From the NCBI RefSeq assembly GCF_030936135.1, contig NC_082604.1:257501-321500 (forward strand): a stretch of 64,000 nt of DNA. Direction: 5' to 3'. The translations under genes were made by a program, and so were the position numbers. Positions within the stretch are counted from its first letter, which is position 1; the number at the start of each line of letters is the position of its first letter. The DNA comes from Gavia stellata (lineage: Eukaryota > Chordata > Aves > Gaviiformes > Gaviidae). Below the pieces are notes generated by a model. It was not told the origin of the DNA. It searched no databases and worked only from the letters and a program-made list of their open reading frames with translations. This document shows, piece by piece, positions 13,860 through 25,463 of the stretch.

Positions 13860-14665
13860 TATAGGCTCAGAGTCATCTACTCTGGGTCCAAACCTCACAG
13901 GTTTACCGAATCGACTAAATCTGGCACATGCTAACCCTTTTACAGGAAATAATTTACATGATTCAGATTTATTTGAAGATTCTACTACCCTATTTGCACA
14001 ACTACCAGGGCAACATTAGATAGGTGGAGAAAGGGCATTTGAGGATTTACCCTCCATCTGAGCTGAAAAGGGTATTCTAAGTGCATTAACACCACCCACA
14101 CAGGTTACAACCAGTATCCCTTCTGCCTCTGTAGCTCCTCGCTACTGCTATCTACGGGAAAAAGTGCTACAGCCCTCTGACAGAACATGGCACCAAGTTC
14201 CACCTGTCTGTAACAGCTTTTATCCCACGGTTAGGGGTTGCAGAACTAAAAAGGGCTATGGCAAATGTGTCAAGAGAATTAGAAAAAGCCTTTAACGAAA
14301 GTACAGATAGTATTACAGCCCTACAGGGAGATATCAAATTATTATCACAAATGCTAATACAGACTCAATTAGCCCTCGATCACCTTTTAGCAGCATAGGA
14401 CAGAGTATGTGCATTATTGAATAACAGCTGCTGGGCTTTTTACGTAAATCAAGATGAGAAAAATGAAACTGATAGAAACAAGAGAAAGACTCATTTAAAA
14501 ATATTACATGAAGTAAGGCAGGGATCTCCCCTAAATCTGTTTGAGTGGCTAACCTCTTGGCTCCCAGACTTAGGTAGAGGACTGTGGTTTGGGGCTGCTG
14601 TGTTCACTCTCTTGTTTTGCTTTATAAGTCTGTATGTGTGTGTACAGTGTTGTATTACCTTATGA
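13860..14665 (+). pseudogene. ERV env fragment (C-terminal SU/TM), degraded
   Basis: Translated + strand segments give retroviral envelope sequence in the TM subunit: a coiled-coil-like heptad region, the leucine-rich stretch around LALDHLLAA, an NNSCWAFYVN motif just after the disulphide region, and a C-terminal hydrophobic anchor (near 14,580-14,650). The open part runs 14417-14665. Upstream parts contain stop codons, one of them (TAG) between the leucine-rich stretch and the cysteine region. The type of TM is gammaretrovirus/syncytin-like. It is followed by a polypurine tract and LTR start, which fixes its orientation. Confidence 0.75.
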
Positions 14666-14711
14666 ATTCGACTTACGACTTAATGAGTAGTGTAGTGAGA
14701 CCCTGGTGGTC

Positions 14712-14727
14712 AAAAGAAAGGGAGGGA
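14712..14727 (+). other. Retroviral polypurine tract
   Basis: AAAAGAAAGGGAGGGA lies directly before a TGTTAGG LTR start at 14,729 and after the env stop codon, the expected place for the plus-strand primer of a retrovirus. Confidence 0.75.
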
Positions 14728-14728
14728 C

Positions 14729-15098
14729 TGTTAGGAAAATCTCATTCCCTAACTATTGTACTAATTAGTCTTTAGAGTATGAAACTGTATGAACTTTCTG
14801 AAGATACATCTAGTTGACATTGTATACTACCTAGCCGTGGTTCAGTCAGCATGACTAAAGGACCCAAGCCCATTGCACAGAGGAGAAGGACAGCCTCCAC
14901 CCTCAAGAAGAAAGGATTCCCCTGGACTACCCAGATCGTGCCAGCATCCCAGCCCCTCCGACACCTCTGGGAAACCCTCCCACGATCTGCCATCAGAGAT
15001 AAGGAACTGCAGCAAGACTGACTCCGGGGACGTCTAGATCAAGGAAGAAGCAGGTGGATGATGACGCCACAGAATTTGAGTTGCTTTGCAAAACAGCA
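14729..15098 (+). mobile_element. 3' LTR (mostly U3), probably truncated
   Basis: The sequence starts with TG directly after the polypurine tract. No convincing AATAAA-R-U5 end is seen before a (GT)n run and unrelated pol sequence, so I take it as a truncated LTR. The right boundary is approximate. Confidence 0.55.
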
Positions 15099-15122
15099 GT
15101 GTGTGTGTGTGTGTGTGTGTGT
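15099..15122. repeat. (GT)n microsatellite
   Basis: Twelve GT repeats separate the LTR remnant from the pol fragment. Confidence 0.9.
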
Positions 15123-15185
15123 TAACAGCGATTGGTCAAATCAATTTGAATCTGAACACTTGAAAGGTATAAGAATTATAGGAAG

Positions 15186-16130
15186 CCTTCAGGTGAATAC
15201 AGATTAGTTCAGGGTTTAAGGGCAATAGATCAGATAGTAAAAGACATTCATCCTGTAGTTGCGAATCCATATACACTTTTGACAACTTTAAGGGAAAGTC
15301 ATCAGTGGTTTACAGTGCTTGATTTAAAAGATGCATTCTTTTGCATACCCCTGGAAAGGGAAAGTAGAAAATTGTTTGCCTTTGAGTGGGAGAATCCACA
15401 AACAGGATGAAGAACACAATTGACATGGACAAGACTACCACAAGGATTTACGAATAGCCCGACCATCTTCGGCAATCAACTGGCAAAAGAGCTCGAGATG
15501 TGGAAACAAAGTAATCCAGAGTTACCTGGTCATCTACTTTTGCAATACGTGGATGATATACTGATCGCCACCAAGGAAAGAGCAACCTGCATAAAGGTAA
15601 CGATAGACCTTTTAAACTTTCCTGGACTTAATGGGTGCAAAGTATCCAGAAACAAAGCACAAGTAGCAAGTCAAGTTGTAATATATCTGGGCTTTGAAAT
15701 TTTAAAAGGACAACGACAGTTGGGAACAAACCAAAAAGAAGCCATTTGTAGTATACCAGAACAGAAAAATGTTCACGAACTGAGGGCCTTTTTGGGAAGG
15801 ACTGGATGGTGCAAGCTATGGATCGTGAACTATGGTCTAATAGCTAAGCCATTGTATGAGGCCCAGAAAGGGACACGTCCCTTTGAATGGGGCCCAGAAC
15901 AACAAAGGCCCTTTAAAGATCTGAAACAGGCCCTGATGACTGCTCCTGCTTTGGGACTTCCGGATTTGACTAAAGATTTCCAGTTGTTTGTTCAGGAAAG
16001 GCAGCATCTGGCACTGGGAGCGCTGACCCAACGGATGGGAAGCTGGAAGAGACCAGTGGGGTACTTTTGCAAGCAACTGGACACAGTAAGTACAGGATGG
16101 CCTACCTGTCTAGAGATGAGCAGAGAGCTT
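15186..16130 (+). pseudogene. ERV pol fragment: reverse transcriptase, start of RNase H
   Basis: The frame encodes a gammaretrovirus-like reverse transcriptase: palm motifs VLDLKDAFFC and LPQGF, the catalytic YVDD near 15,550, then the connection region (RAFLGRTGW, GSWKRPVGYF). It opens mid-domain near 15,186, has an in-frame TGA at about 15,408, and is open from 15,420 onward. Recognisable homology ends near the WPTCL motif at about 16,120, where it runs into GC-rich non-viral sequence. Integrase and LTRs are absent. It is related to, but clearly different from, the reverse transcriptase of the (-) provirus at 25.9-26.8 kb. Confidence 0.85.
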
Positions 16131-16379
16131 CTGGGTATGTGTTCTTTCCTCTCACACGGTAACTGGGTATTAACAGGCCTCTTAAATAGGGCACCCACGG
16201 GACAGTGCCGTCGTGGATGCCGCAACGCGTATTTTGCCTGCGCGGAACCAAAGCTGCGTCTGGACAGCAAGGGAAGAAGAGATTTCCGCACGCTCAACCA
16301 CGGAGTTTCACCAAGGGTATTCCCCGTTGATTCCTTGATGGTTTTGCTCCCGGGAGTGGACAGGAACGTTGCTGATGCT

Positions 16380-17200
16380 GAGGTGGAAGCCCGGGGCTGC
16401 GAAGGGCCGGGACGGGCAGGAGGCCCAGGGCCCGGCTGGGGCTGCCGGCCCTGTCGCCTAGCAACGGGTGCCAGGGCGCTTGCCATTGGCCGCGCCCAGA
16501 GGTGTTGGGCCGCTGGCCCATGGGGCGGCGCTGTGCTGCGGGAGAGCGAGGCTGGGGGGTCAGCAGGGGCGCCACCGCCTGCCCTGTCGCCTAGCAACGG
16601 GTGCCAGGCCGCGGCGGGAGCACGCGCGGCTTCGGGAAGCTTCGGGCGGTAACGGCCGGCGCGAGGCGAGGGGGGGCGCTGAAGGCAACGGCCGCCGCCG
16701 CGGGGCGCTGCGCGTGGAGCTGCCGGCGGGGCCGGAGCGGCGCTGTCCGGAGGAGGAGGAGGAGGAGGAGGAGGAGGAGGAGGAGGAGGAGGAGGAGGAG
16801 AAGGAGGAGGAGGAGGAGGAGGAGGAGGTGAGGGGGGTGTGCGGGGAGGGCGGGCGGGGGAGTGGAGACCTCGTCCCGCGGTGCTGGCGAGGGGAGAGAG
16901 GCCCTTTCCTGCGGGGAGCGGGCGGCGGGCAGCCCGCCTGGAGGTGCGGAGCCGGTGCCCGGCCCTGCCGTGAGGACCGGCGCTGCAGCGGGCGCCGGGT
17001 GTGCTCCGGGCTGCGGAAGGGGGGTGTCACGCTGGGTGTTGGAAGCCGGGGGTCCCGGGGGTTCAGGGGCTGAGCGCTGCAGTCGGAGGATGGGGACCGC
17101 GGGTGCTGCCCGTTTCCACCTCACCCGGGACCGTTACGGCCCCCGCCCCCCCTTTGGCACTGGGAAACTAAGGGAGTCGGTTATGGCGTTAGTATGGACA
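16380..17200 (+). promoter_or_regulatory. CpG island, candidate promoter with two X-boxes
   Basis: A GC- and CpG-rich stretch contains two copies of the RFX X-box GTCGCCTAGCAAC (16453-16465 and 16586-16598), each inside a longer direct repeat 133 bp apart, plus an inverted CCAAT box (ATTGG) after the first copy. A GAG|GTGAGG splice donor follows the GGA repeat near 16,829, so a + strand first exon is possible. The gene it would serve is not recognised. Confidence 0.5.
16749..16828. repeat. (GGA)n microsatellite
   Basis: About 26 GGA/GAG triplets with one AAG interruption. On the + strand one frame would read as polyglutamate. Confidence 0.9.
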
Positions 17201-19389
17201 CGAGGGGCGGGGTAAGACGCAAGCACATCCAAAACCTTTCCTTCCCACAGAACTGCTTGTGTGGAATAAACGAAGTCTGGCCCATGCGCTGAGCTACAGC
17301 TGGGGGGTTGGGGGGGGCAGCAACCAGCCAAGGGCTTTGTGCTCCAGTCGTGCTGTGCTGGACATGGGGAGAAGGGGCCTGGCTTGGGAAATGGCCATGG
17401 ACATCACCCCCGAGCCAAGCAGGAGCTGCCCGAGCAGGCTTAACTCTAGCGCTGCCCAGCTTTGTGGAGCTTGACTGACAAGGTGGTGTGGAGTCATCTT
17501 TTCAGAGCAGTGTCACAAATGTGTCTTTGCTCATGGTGCCTGTTGCCCTTCCGTCCCTCCTCCCCCCGTGAGCAGCGGGGGACTCGCTTTCCGAGGGGCC
17601 CCGCTGCCCTCATGCTTGCTAAAGTCTCGTAGGGTCTAGTTTGAAGTGCGCTGGCTTGCGCGTTGCTTTCCCTGCTAAGTACCTGTTTGCAGAATTTGCT
17701 GCATTCTGGTGTTTGGCACTGCAGGAATGAGTCGCTCTGCTTTATTTTTTTTCTGTATCGCAGCGTAGTAATGCTGCTTGTCTCTACAGCATCTTCTGAT
17801 GAGCTTGAAACTAAGGGGAGGAGACTAGAGCAGACTGGCCACCACATCGGCTTCTCTGTGATACAGAGCGGGGACCCGTTCTTAGATGTCTTTCAAGCTT
17901 GATGGTAAGAAACTCGAGTTGCAAAGCAAGAGTATTATGGAGGTGGAAAGTTGAACGGAAGCAAAACTTGGTAGAAGGGAATGCCTTGTTTAGCTGACAC
18001 CTAGTCCAGGTTTTACAAGCTAGTGTAGCGGTAGCTCGTGTTCACACTTGCGCTCAGTGACAATGCGGGATGCTTTGACCCGACTGAAAGCCACGTGTGG
18101 CCCGTTCTCCCTTCTCCTAGCTTTTCCTATATGCACGTCCTCCAAGTACCAGTACCTGACAGCTCCGGTCTATCTGTCTGACAGGTCTGCTTGCACCCAG
18201 CCACAGGAAATGGGGACATTTAGCAGCAGCAGCAGCACCTCAGATTATTCTGGAACAGCCTTTGCTTTGAAAGGCATTACTTCTTGCTAGAAAGTGGGAA
18301 AGGGCCAAAATACCTTCCGCTTGACGTGTTTCCTAGAAACTAATCTCTGTCCTTAGATCAGCCTATTCTGTGCGAGGCTTATTGCATTCTTGAAGGGCCA
18401 TCTCCTCGGTTCCTTCCTCTCTGCCTTCCCAAGGTGAATTGACTTGGTAGGGTGTTGGGATTCCCCTTTCTGCTTGGTAAAGACAGTGTCATATCTGGTG
18501 CTGGTGGTAGCCTCTTGCATTTGGGGAAAGCAAGTGAGGAACACTTGTTCCCTGTGGGGAGGCCAGGAGCGAGGTTTGTAGTTGTTGTGGACCCTCACGA
18601 AGCAATATGGCACCTGAGTCGTCCTGCAATAGCTGTCGTGGGTGAACATGCTTTCCCTTCGCTGTATGTGGTTGTCTGTGCTTGAAGCGTGGTCCTGCCC
18701 GCAGGTATATTTAAATGGGAATGTGTTTAGGAATGCTATTTCTGTAAAAGGACTGATAGATTCTAAGTCTGTAAATACTGGTATCTGTATGTAGATTTCT
18801 GTGAAATACACCTAAAGACTTTTCTATTTAGCGTGAAGGGGGATGTCTCTGTATCAGATACTGCCCAAGAGTCTGAGCAGTTGATTGAGTTCCTGGGTGC
18901 CCTCCACAAGAGGGTGAAAGCGAGTTTAGCTGAATTGGTTCCTTCTTCCTCCCTGGGGGGAGAGAAAGGTGGGGGGAGAGAAAGGTGCGGGGAGGAACTT
19001 GAGCTGAACACGGCCAGCTTTCCCCAGGAGGAGCGGTCCTGTGTCTTCTCATGTGCCTGCCAGCCCTGTGCTTTCTAGAACTCTTTTATTTACCCCCATC
19101 TGGCCTCAGATGGGAAGACCTAGCCGTTAACCTCTGCCTTCGTTTCTGTTACCTGTCCGCAATGGCTTTAGTGTGCCCTAGGCTTGCTGCGCTTCAGTTG
19201 TCTGGAAGTGATGGAAGGTAAGGGTTGCTGTCTCCAGCAACTCCCCTGATGTCCTGGGAGCAAGTGTAGTGCTCCACAGACGCTTTTGTTGAGCTCTTAA
19301 CAAGAGTGGTTGCTGGTGATGAATTGGGAGAATATTGGAGTGACATGAGAAATCTCTGGGGCTTCGTAGAATGGGGTAGGTTGGGGTGG
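17200..19389. other. No recognised gene; one splice-like segment
   Basis: Unique-looking sequence. A segment at 17790-17904 has a good acceptor (tctctacag) and a donor (gatg|gtaaga), and is open in one frame for about 36 codons before TGA. I do not recognise the peptide. Nothing else convincing was found. Confidence 0.4.
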
Positions 19390-20720
19390 GGGAGGTCCTC
19401 CCGCTGCCATCTGGTCTGATTTCCTGCTCAGAGCAGGTGCAGTCGGATCATGTTGCTCCGGGCTGTGTCCAGTTACGTTTGGGGTATTTCCAAGGAGGGA
19501 GATTCAGCATCATCCCTGGCAACTTGTTCCAGTGCTTGGGCAGCCTCGTGGTGAGCAACTTTCCGTGTCTTGAGTCAGAATCTGCACCTTGTCCATTGCC
19601 CCTTGTCCTGCCAGTGTGCCCCTCAAGAAGAGTCTGGCTTTGTTTCCTCCAGTGAGGGAGAGGAGTAGGAGTGAGAAGTGGGGCAAACACCCCCCCAAAA
19701 CACACACCCAGCCCCCCGCCCACACACCCCTGCCCTGTGGAGCATCTTCTGTAGCTTTTCCCTTGTCCTTTGCCAGTAAGTTCCCTTCCTGTTGAGCAGT
19801 GGCTTGCATTTTCCTTAGGCTTCCTTCTGCTTCCAGGAGCCTTCCAGAAGGACAACAGGAAGGGCTTCATCTCTTCCTAGTTTGCCTCCAGCTAAGCTGT
19901 GGCTTTCCCCAGTCCATCCCTGCATGCTTGCGTGATGTCTCTCTGTTCCTCCTGAGTATCCCGTCTCTGCCTGCGCCTCGTGTGTTCTTCCTTTCTGGCA
20001 TTTGAGCTGGCTCAGGAGTTTCCTGTCCGTCAGTGCTGGCCTTCTGCTACTTGTGACGGACCCTGTGTTTTGGCACGGACCCTTCTGGTGCCTGGGGAGG
20101 TGGGGGCTGTTGTCCTTGAAGTTCAACCAGTTGCCCTGGGCCCCTTTGCCCTCCAGGCCAGTCTCCTGTAGGCTCCTGCCTAGAAGCTCTTCAGGAAGTG
20201 GCAGTCTGCTCCGCTGAAGTCCAGTGTTGAGGTTCTGCTGGTTTGCTCACTTCTCTCGGGTTTTTAAATTCTACAACCGGATGGTGGCTGCAGCCCAGCG
20301 TGCCCTTGACCTTTGCATCCTTGATCAGTTTTTCCGTGTGTGTGGACAAGGAGTCCAGCGGGGAGTGGAGACGGGTGCCCCCTCATTCTGCTTTCACACA
20401 TGGGGTGTGAGACGATGTTGCTCTGTGCTGCTGTCCCCTGGACGCCTCCTCGCTGCCCCCGACACCGTGCCTGCAGGGTCGGAGAAGGCTGTGGTGGTGT
20501 ACGTGGTTGCAGGCCTTCCTCACTGGGTTAGCCAGCCTGCTCGCAGAGACTCTCTTGTGCGCTCAGTCGAGGAAGCCCTGTCCCTGGGCTGGCAGTCCTT
20601 ATTCCTTGTGCTCCTCAAGGAAGGGTCCTGCGGTCATAGGAGCCGAAGCCCTGACTGTGCCCCCAGCCCGACAGTGCTAAGCAGCAGGATGTGTTTGCTC
20701 CTACTTGAGCCTTCCTGAGG
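19390..20720 (-). mobile_element. CR1-type LINE, old, 3' part
   Basis: The + strand reads like the reverse complement of the CR1 3' region: the words around 'gcatcatccctggcaacttgttccagtgcttgg', 'ccattgccccttgtcctg' and 'gatggtggctgcagcccag' are characteristic of CR1 in birds. No long reverse transcriptase frame remains. Divergence is high and boundaries are approximate; related sequence may continue to about 21,090. Confidence 0.65.
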
Positions 20721-21116
20721 ACAATCCTGCCAGAGCCCTGGGCTCTTCCCCCTGGATGTCGTGGGGATGAGGGCCTGGTGAGCCTCCTCAGCCTCCCTGG
20801 AGCATCGTGGCCCTGGCACCCAGTGAGCTGCAAGCCCCTGGAGACTTCAGGCCAGGTTGGCAGGAGGGTGCCTCTACCTAGCTGCAAGAGGAGGGCTCTA
20901 ATAGCTGCCAGCCCCCTGGCAGCCTTGCCTTGCCTCACCCTTCTGCCTGTGCGCTACAGAGAGGGCATTGCCCGTGTACAGGCGGGAGCGCCCCACCATC
21001 CCCTGCCTCTCTGGGTGTGTTGTGCAGATGAGCAGTGTATGTTCTAAGTCCAGAGTCATCTCCCTGCTCTCTAGACAGTCTGTATTCCACATACAGGCAG
21101 GAGAGCCCTGTACTTA

Positions 21117-21677
21117 TGTTATCGAAAATCATAATGAAGAAACCTCTCCAAACCAAACGATAGTTTAGAAAGCCGACATTGGTTTATTGTAGTGCCAGGT
21201 GCATGGGGGATTTCTCCTCCTAGCATGCACACCGGGTTAAAATCATGACAGGTATTTAAAACAGTTAACAAAGTTAGTTACGCCTACTGATCCTACCCCT
21301 AAATTAACTCCTGGTTAGTACCTTTCTTATTTCATCTTAAAGATACAGTTCTCTATTAATTCCCTACATGTGCTCAGAGAGTAGGGGGCTTATTTGGGTT
21401 GGGGGCTCTTCTAAGTAGGAGGTGTGGTTTTTACCATTATACTGAGACTTTAATGAGGCAGGTTAACTTTAGGGCACTATTTTGGCACTCTGTTCTATTT
21501 TTCTAGAATTCGTCCTTGCGTTAATCATTATTGCTAGTTAGTGGAGAGTTAGTGGAGACAGTTTTTATCTTTAATATGTCTAAATACCAGGTGCATTTGT
21601 TATGAAGTATGTTCTTTCCGTTCGTTCCGTTCGTCCCCACTTGTTTTTGGCCTTGTGTTTCGAGATGTTCTGTAACA
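21117..21677 (-). mobile_element. 3' LTR of the (-) provirus, 561 bp
   Basis: On the - strand it begins TGTTACAG directly after the polypurine tract and ends CGATAACA, with AATAAA upstream of the R/U5 region (plus-strand tttatt near 21,182). It shares its R/U5 and much of U3 with the (+) LTR at 59,951-60,423. Confidence 0.85.
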
Positions 21678-21690
21678 TTTCCCCTTTTGG
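21678..21690 (-). other. Retroviral polypurine tract
   Basis: AAAAGGGGAAA on the - strand abuts the LTR start, marking the 3' end of the internal region. Confidence 0.85.
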
Positions 21691-21952
21691 ACACTTATTG
21701 AGACGTAGAGAATTATACTATATATCCATCTCTCTTTTCTTAGGTTCCACCAGTTAGACAGAAGGTGGTGGTACTTGTCACTCTTCTAATTAGGCCTTTT
21801 CACACATTCTCAAATCTATCCCATCTTCTTACAACCTGGAAAAGAAATAGACATAAAAATAGAAAATATTTCAATTCTAACCCGATTACACAATACTACA
21901 GTCTTTAAGAGTCTTGTTGAAATGGTTCTCTTCTACGGCGAAGTTGGTTAAC

Positions 21953-22539
21953 TGTCGTGGTTTAACCCCAGCTGGCAACTAAGCACCACACAGCCGCTCG
22001 CTCGCTCACTCCCCCCCTGCCCCAGTGGGATGGGGGAGAGAATCGGAAAAGTAAAAGCGAGAAAGCTCATGGCTTGAGATAAGAACAGTTTAATAAGTGA
22101 AATGAAATAAAATAATAATAAAAATTGTAATGAAAAGGAAAATAACAACAACAACAACAAACAAGAGAGGCAAGTGATGCAAATGAAAACAATTGCTCAC
22201 CACCCTCCGACTGATGCCCAGCCCAAGCAGCGGTCCCCCGGCCAGCTTTCCCCCTAGTTTATATACTGAGCATGACATCATATGGTATGGAATATCCCCT
22301 TGGTCAGGTGGGGTCGGCTGTCCCGGCTCTGTCCCCTCCCAACTTCTTGCATACCCCCAGCCTCCTGGCTGGTGGGGCGGTGTGAGAAGCAGAAAAGGCC
22401 TTGATGCTGTGCAAGCACTGCTCGGCAGTAATGAAAACACCTCTGTACTGTCAACACTGTTTTCAGCGCAAATCCAAAACACGGCCCCATACTAGCTAGC
22501 GTGAAGAAAATTAACTCTGTCCCAGCCAAAACCAGCACA
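21953..22539 (-). mobile_element. Solo LTR with 5-bp target duplication
   Basis: On the - strand it starts TGTGCTGGTTTTGGC and ends CCACGACA, with a TATATAA box near plus 22,258-22,264. TTAAC flanks it on both sides (21948-21952 and 22540-22544), proving a clean insertion followed by LTR-LTR recombination. The sequence resembles a solo LTR family that I know to be frequent in bird genomes (ERVL-like). It sits inside the older provirus, 3' of env. Confidence 0.9.
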
Positions 22540-22787
22540 TTAACTTATGCACAGTATATGCAGGACCTTTTCACTAGTTGAGAGATGAGTTTAGTCTGTG
22601 TTCTGGTATTATTCTTATATCAATTCAGCGATGTAGTTAGGGTCGTTAATTGTTCATACATGATTACAGCTTAGATTGGGCAATTTCCGTTTCTGTATAA
22701 GGTTTATACAAAAAGGGTTTGTCTTTTAGTTAAATTGTTTAAATCTTTGGTATCAAGCCCCCCTTTTGAAGTAGTTCGGTTTTCTTA

Positions 22788-24371
22788 CTACTTCCATATA
22801 TTTTTCTCAATGGTTCTCTTAGCACAACTTATGCCAATTCCTATAATAATCACGACCACAGAAATTAGTCCTTCCAACAATGCAGCTAACCGTCCTTTTA
22901 GAGACCATCCACCCAATTCTTGGAGGATTTTGTGGAGCCAGTTATTTTCTGCTGCCTCCCTGACCACTCTGCTGTCTTCTGCTACTTCTCTCATTTTGTC
23001 TAATTGTTCTTGCAGGTGATCAGTGATATTTGGGATGTGGACACAGCAGTGCTCTTTGTCTACCTTAAGATAGCCACACCCCCCTTGTTCTTTAACTAAT
23101 AGCAAGTCTAAGGCCAGCCTGTTTTGTAAAGTCATTTTAGTATTAGCCTGGATTTGTTTGTTGATAATCTGGAATCCTTTTTGAGTGGCTCTTGACAAGG
23201 CTTCCACCTGCCAAGTCAGATTTTCTAGTAATAGGTGATTTTCTAAAGCCATCAATCCTGGCAATAGGAAACTTTGGAATCCCCACTCAAGTTGTACTGC
23301 TGCGGAAGGCTCCGTCCAAACATCAGGGTCTTTTTCTGTCTCAGCATCTCTGTTAATTCGTCCCCAATATTGAGCTTTGATTGGACTCTTCTTCCATGTA
23401 GGACATAGGGTCCATAATCCTAAAGGTACTTGTCTAGTTATTGTACTAAGTCGTAGTCGGGCAGTCCAATATCCATCTGATGTAACGCATGTCGTGTAAC
23501 CTGGGGACGGAATGTCTTGTTTACAATCGTCAGTCGAAAAATTTTGTTTGTTACCATGTTCCGTCATCATCAAAGTGGAGTTTAGGATTGATATCTCACT
23601 ATAATTTAGGACATTGGGGCACCTCCCGTTGGTTTGGCCGATATGATAAGTAGCCTTTTTTCCCCAATTGAAGCACCAGTCCACATTTCCTATCTATTTC
23701 CAATGTCCTTCCAAAGGTCTAGCCCAGGTTTTGAGTTTCGTCCTAAGGTTCGTACATTCTGGAGCGGTGGTTACATTAAGAACTGTGTTGTTAATAACAC
23801 AGAGTTTCGGTAATCCTGCCGCCTGTCCACCAGAGGCTGCCAATGCGATTTGCAGAAACTGGGCCATTAAGGGTTGTGATCCTCTAGGACATTGTTCCTC
23901 TGAGCCCCTCCCAAATACTGTCCTGTTATCTCCTGATCTCCAAAAAGTAGCACCCTGTAAGACATCACTACCTCTTTGTCTACACTGGTTGTCTTTGTCC
24001 CAATAATAGGAAACATTGGCCTGTTTAAAGGCTTCTGTGATGTTATCATCTTCCTCTCGTAAAGATGAATTTATTGGTGTAATACCCGATGGGATGGGCT
24101 GAGCAGCCGAATGAGGCACTGGGACACATGCTGTAACACTGGTGAGATTATGCATTTTGCCAAACCCTTGTATCAAAGTTAGAATTAGGTTTTCATCTGA
24201 ATCTATGTTGACCTCTTCATGTGTATTGACCTCTGCACTTCCTGGCATCGCTGCAAGAGATATAACCCAGAACGTCATGATTCCCAAGTTAATTTTAAAT
24301 GTAAAGGTCTCTCTTGCTTGACAGTCCATTGTGGTGATGTGGCTGGCTTGATCCTGCTGCGATGTATCCAT
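22788..24371 (-). pseudogene. ERV env (SU and TM), one in-frame stop
   Basis: A nearly complete envelope frame. The first part (24371-23697) has a hydrophobic leader-like segment and several N-glycosylation sites. After a single in-frame TAG at 23694-23696 the same frame continues to 22,788. The TM half has the immunosuppressive-type leucine-rich segment, a cysteine motif with nine residues between the first Cys and the CC pair (gammaretroviral TMs usually have six), and a membrane anchor rich in Ile/Val/Gly followed by a short tail. Its start overlaps the end of integrase. Defective as it stands. Confidence 0.88.
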
Positions 24372-25461
24372 GGAGTGATTCCTTCAAGCTTGACAGCAGT
24401 ATAGGTGGTGAGTAAAATCTGGAGAGGTCCTTTCCACTTCTCTTTCAACGGTTTGTCTGACCATGTCTTCAGATACACCCGGTCTCTGGGTTGGTATTGA
24501 TGCACAGGCACGTCCAGGGATAGCGATGCGCTCACAGAGACATACCTGTGGAGAGAGGACAGAACCTTTCCCAGAGAGATAACATATTCTTTCAGGTAAT
24601 GTTTTCCTACAGTTTCAGGAGTGGCTCCAGTTTCTGTCACCTGATAAGGTTTACTGTATCTGATCTCAAAAGGACAAACCTTTTCTTTAGTTCTAGGCTG
24701 GATACATCTCTGTAGCAAAGCTAAGGGTAAAGCATCCATCCACTTTATCTGAGCAAATTTTCCTGGCAAATTTTACTTCTCTGTCTTTTTAGGCTTTGGT
24801 TCATTCTTTCTACTTTTCCACTTGATTGAGGTCTCCGTGGGGTATGGAGATCCCATTTTACCCCTAACGCTTTCGTCAAACTTTGAACAGCTTCTGCTAT
24901 AAAGAGTGGGCCCCTATCCAAAGATAGTCCAATGGGTACCCCAAATCGTGGTATTATTTCCTTAAGTAACACTGTTGCTACTTCTTTTGCCTTGTTGATG
25001 CGACAAGGGAAAGCTTCTGGCCAGCCTGAGGAAGTATCTAATGTTATTAAAAGATCTCGGTATCCATTTTGCCGTGGTAATTCGGAAAAGTCTATTTGCC
25101 AGTAGTCTCCTGGACTGTTTCCTCTCTTTGTCACCCCTGGTAAAGGTCTTTGGGGTAAGTGAGGATTGTTCTTCAGGCATAACTCACATTTCTTCACTAT
25201 GTTTTTAATTATTCCAGTCATTCGTACACTTAGCACTTGTGTTTTTAATGCTTCCACCATTGTTTGAATTCCCCAGTGAGTTTCTTGGTGTTGCTTATTA
25301 GCCAATTCACGCGTAATTTCCTGTGTAACTATTACTTGATGTGAAGGAGTCACCCGCCACCCCTCGTGGTTTTTAATCGCTTTCAGTAGGTTAGCCAATG
25401 AATTGTCTTCTGGTGTATACTGCGGATTCTCAGGTCCCAACCTCTCAACCTTTTCCAGCAA
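24275..25461 (-). pseudogene. ERV integrase, frameshifted
   Basis: The first frame (25461-24745) holds the N-terminal zinc-binding His/Cys region ending in CELC, then the catalytic core with its three acidic positions in the contexts QIDFS, SLDRG and KVERM. The C-terminal domain, including a gammaretroviral DNA-binding segment (KWKGPLQ, then TPWIHRSR), lies in a second frame (24769-24275), so a frameshift falls near 24,745-24,769. Confidence 0.88.
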
Positions 25462-25463
25462 AA

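Noticed and set aside
22735-23019. + strand frames across the env region
   Set aside because: Antisense shadows of the env frame.
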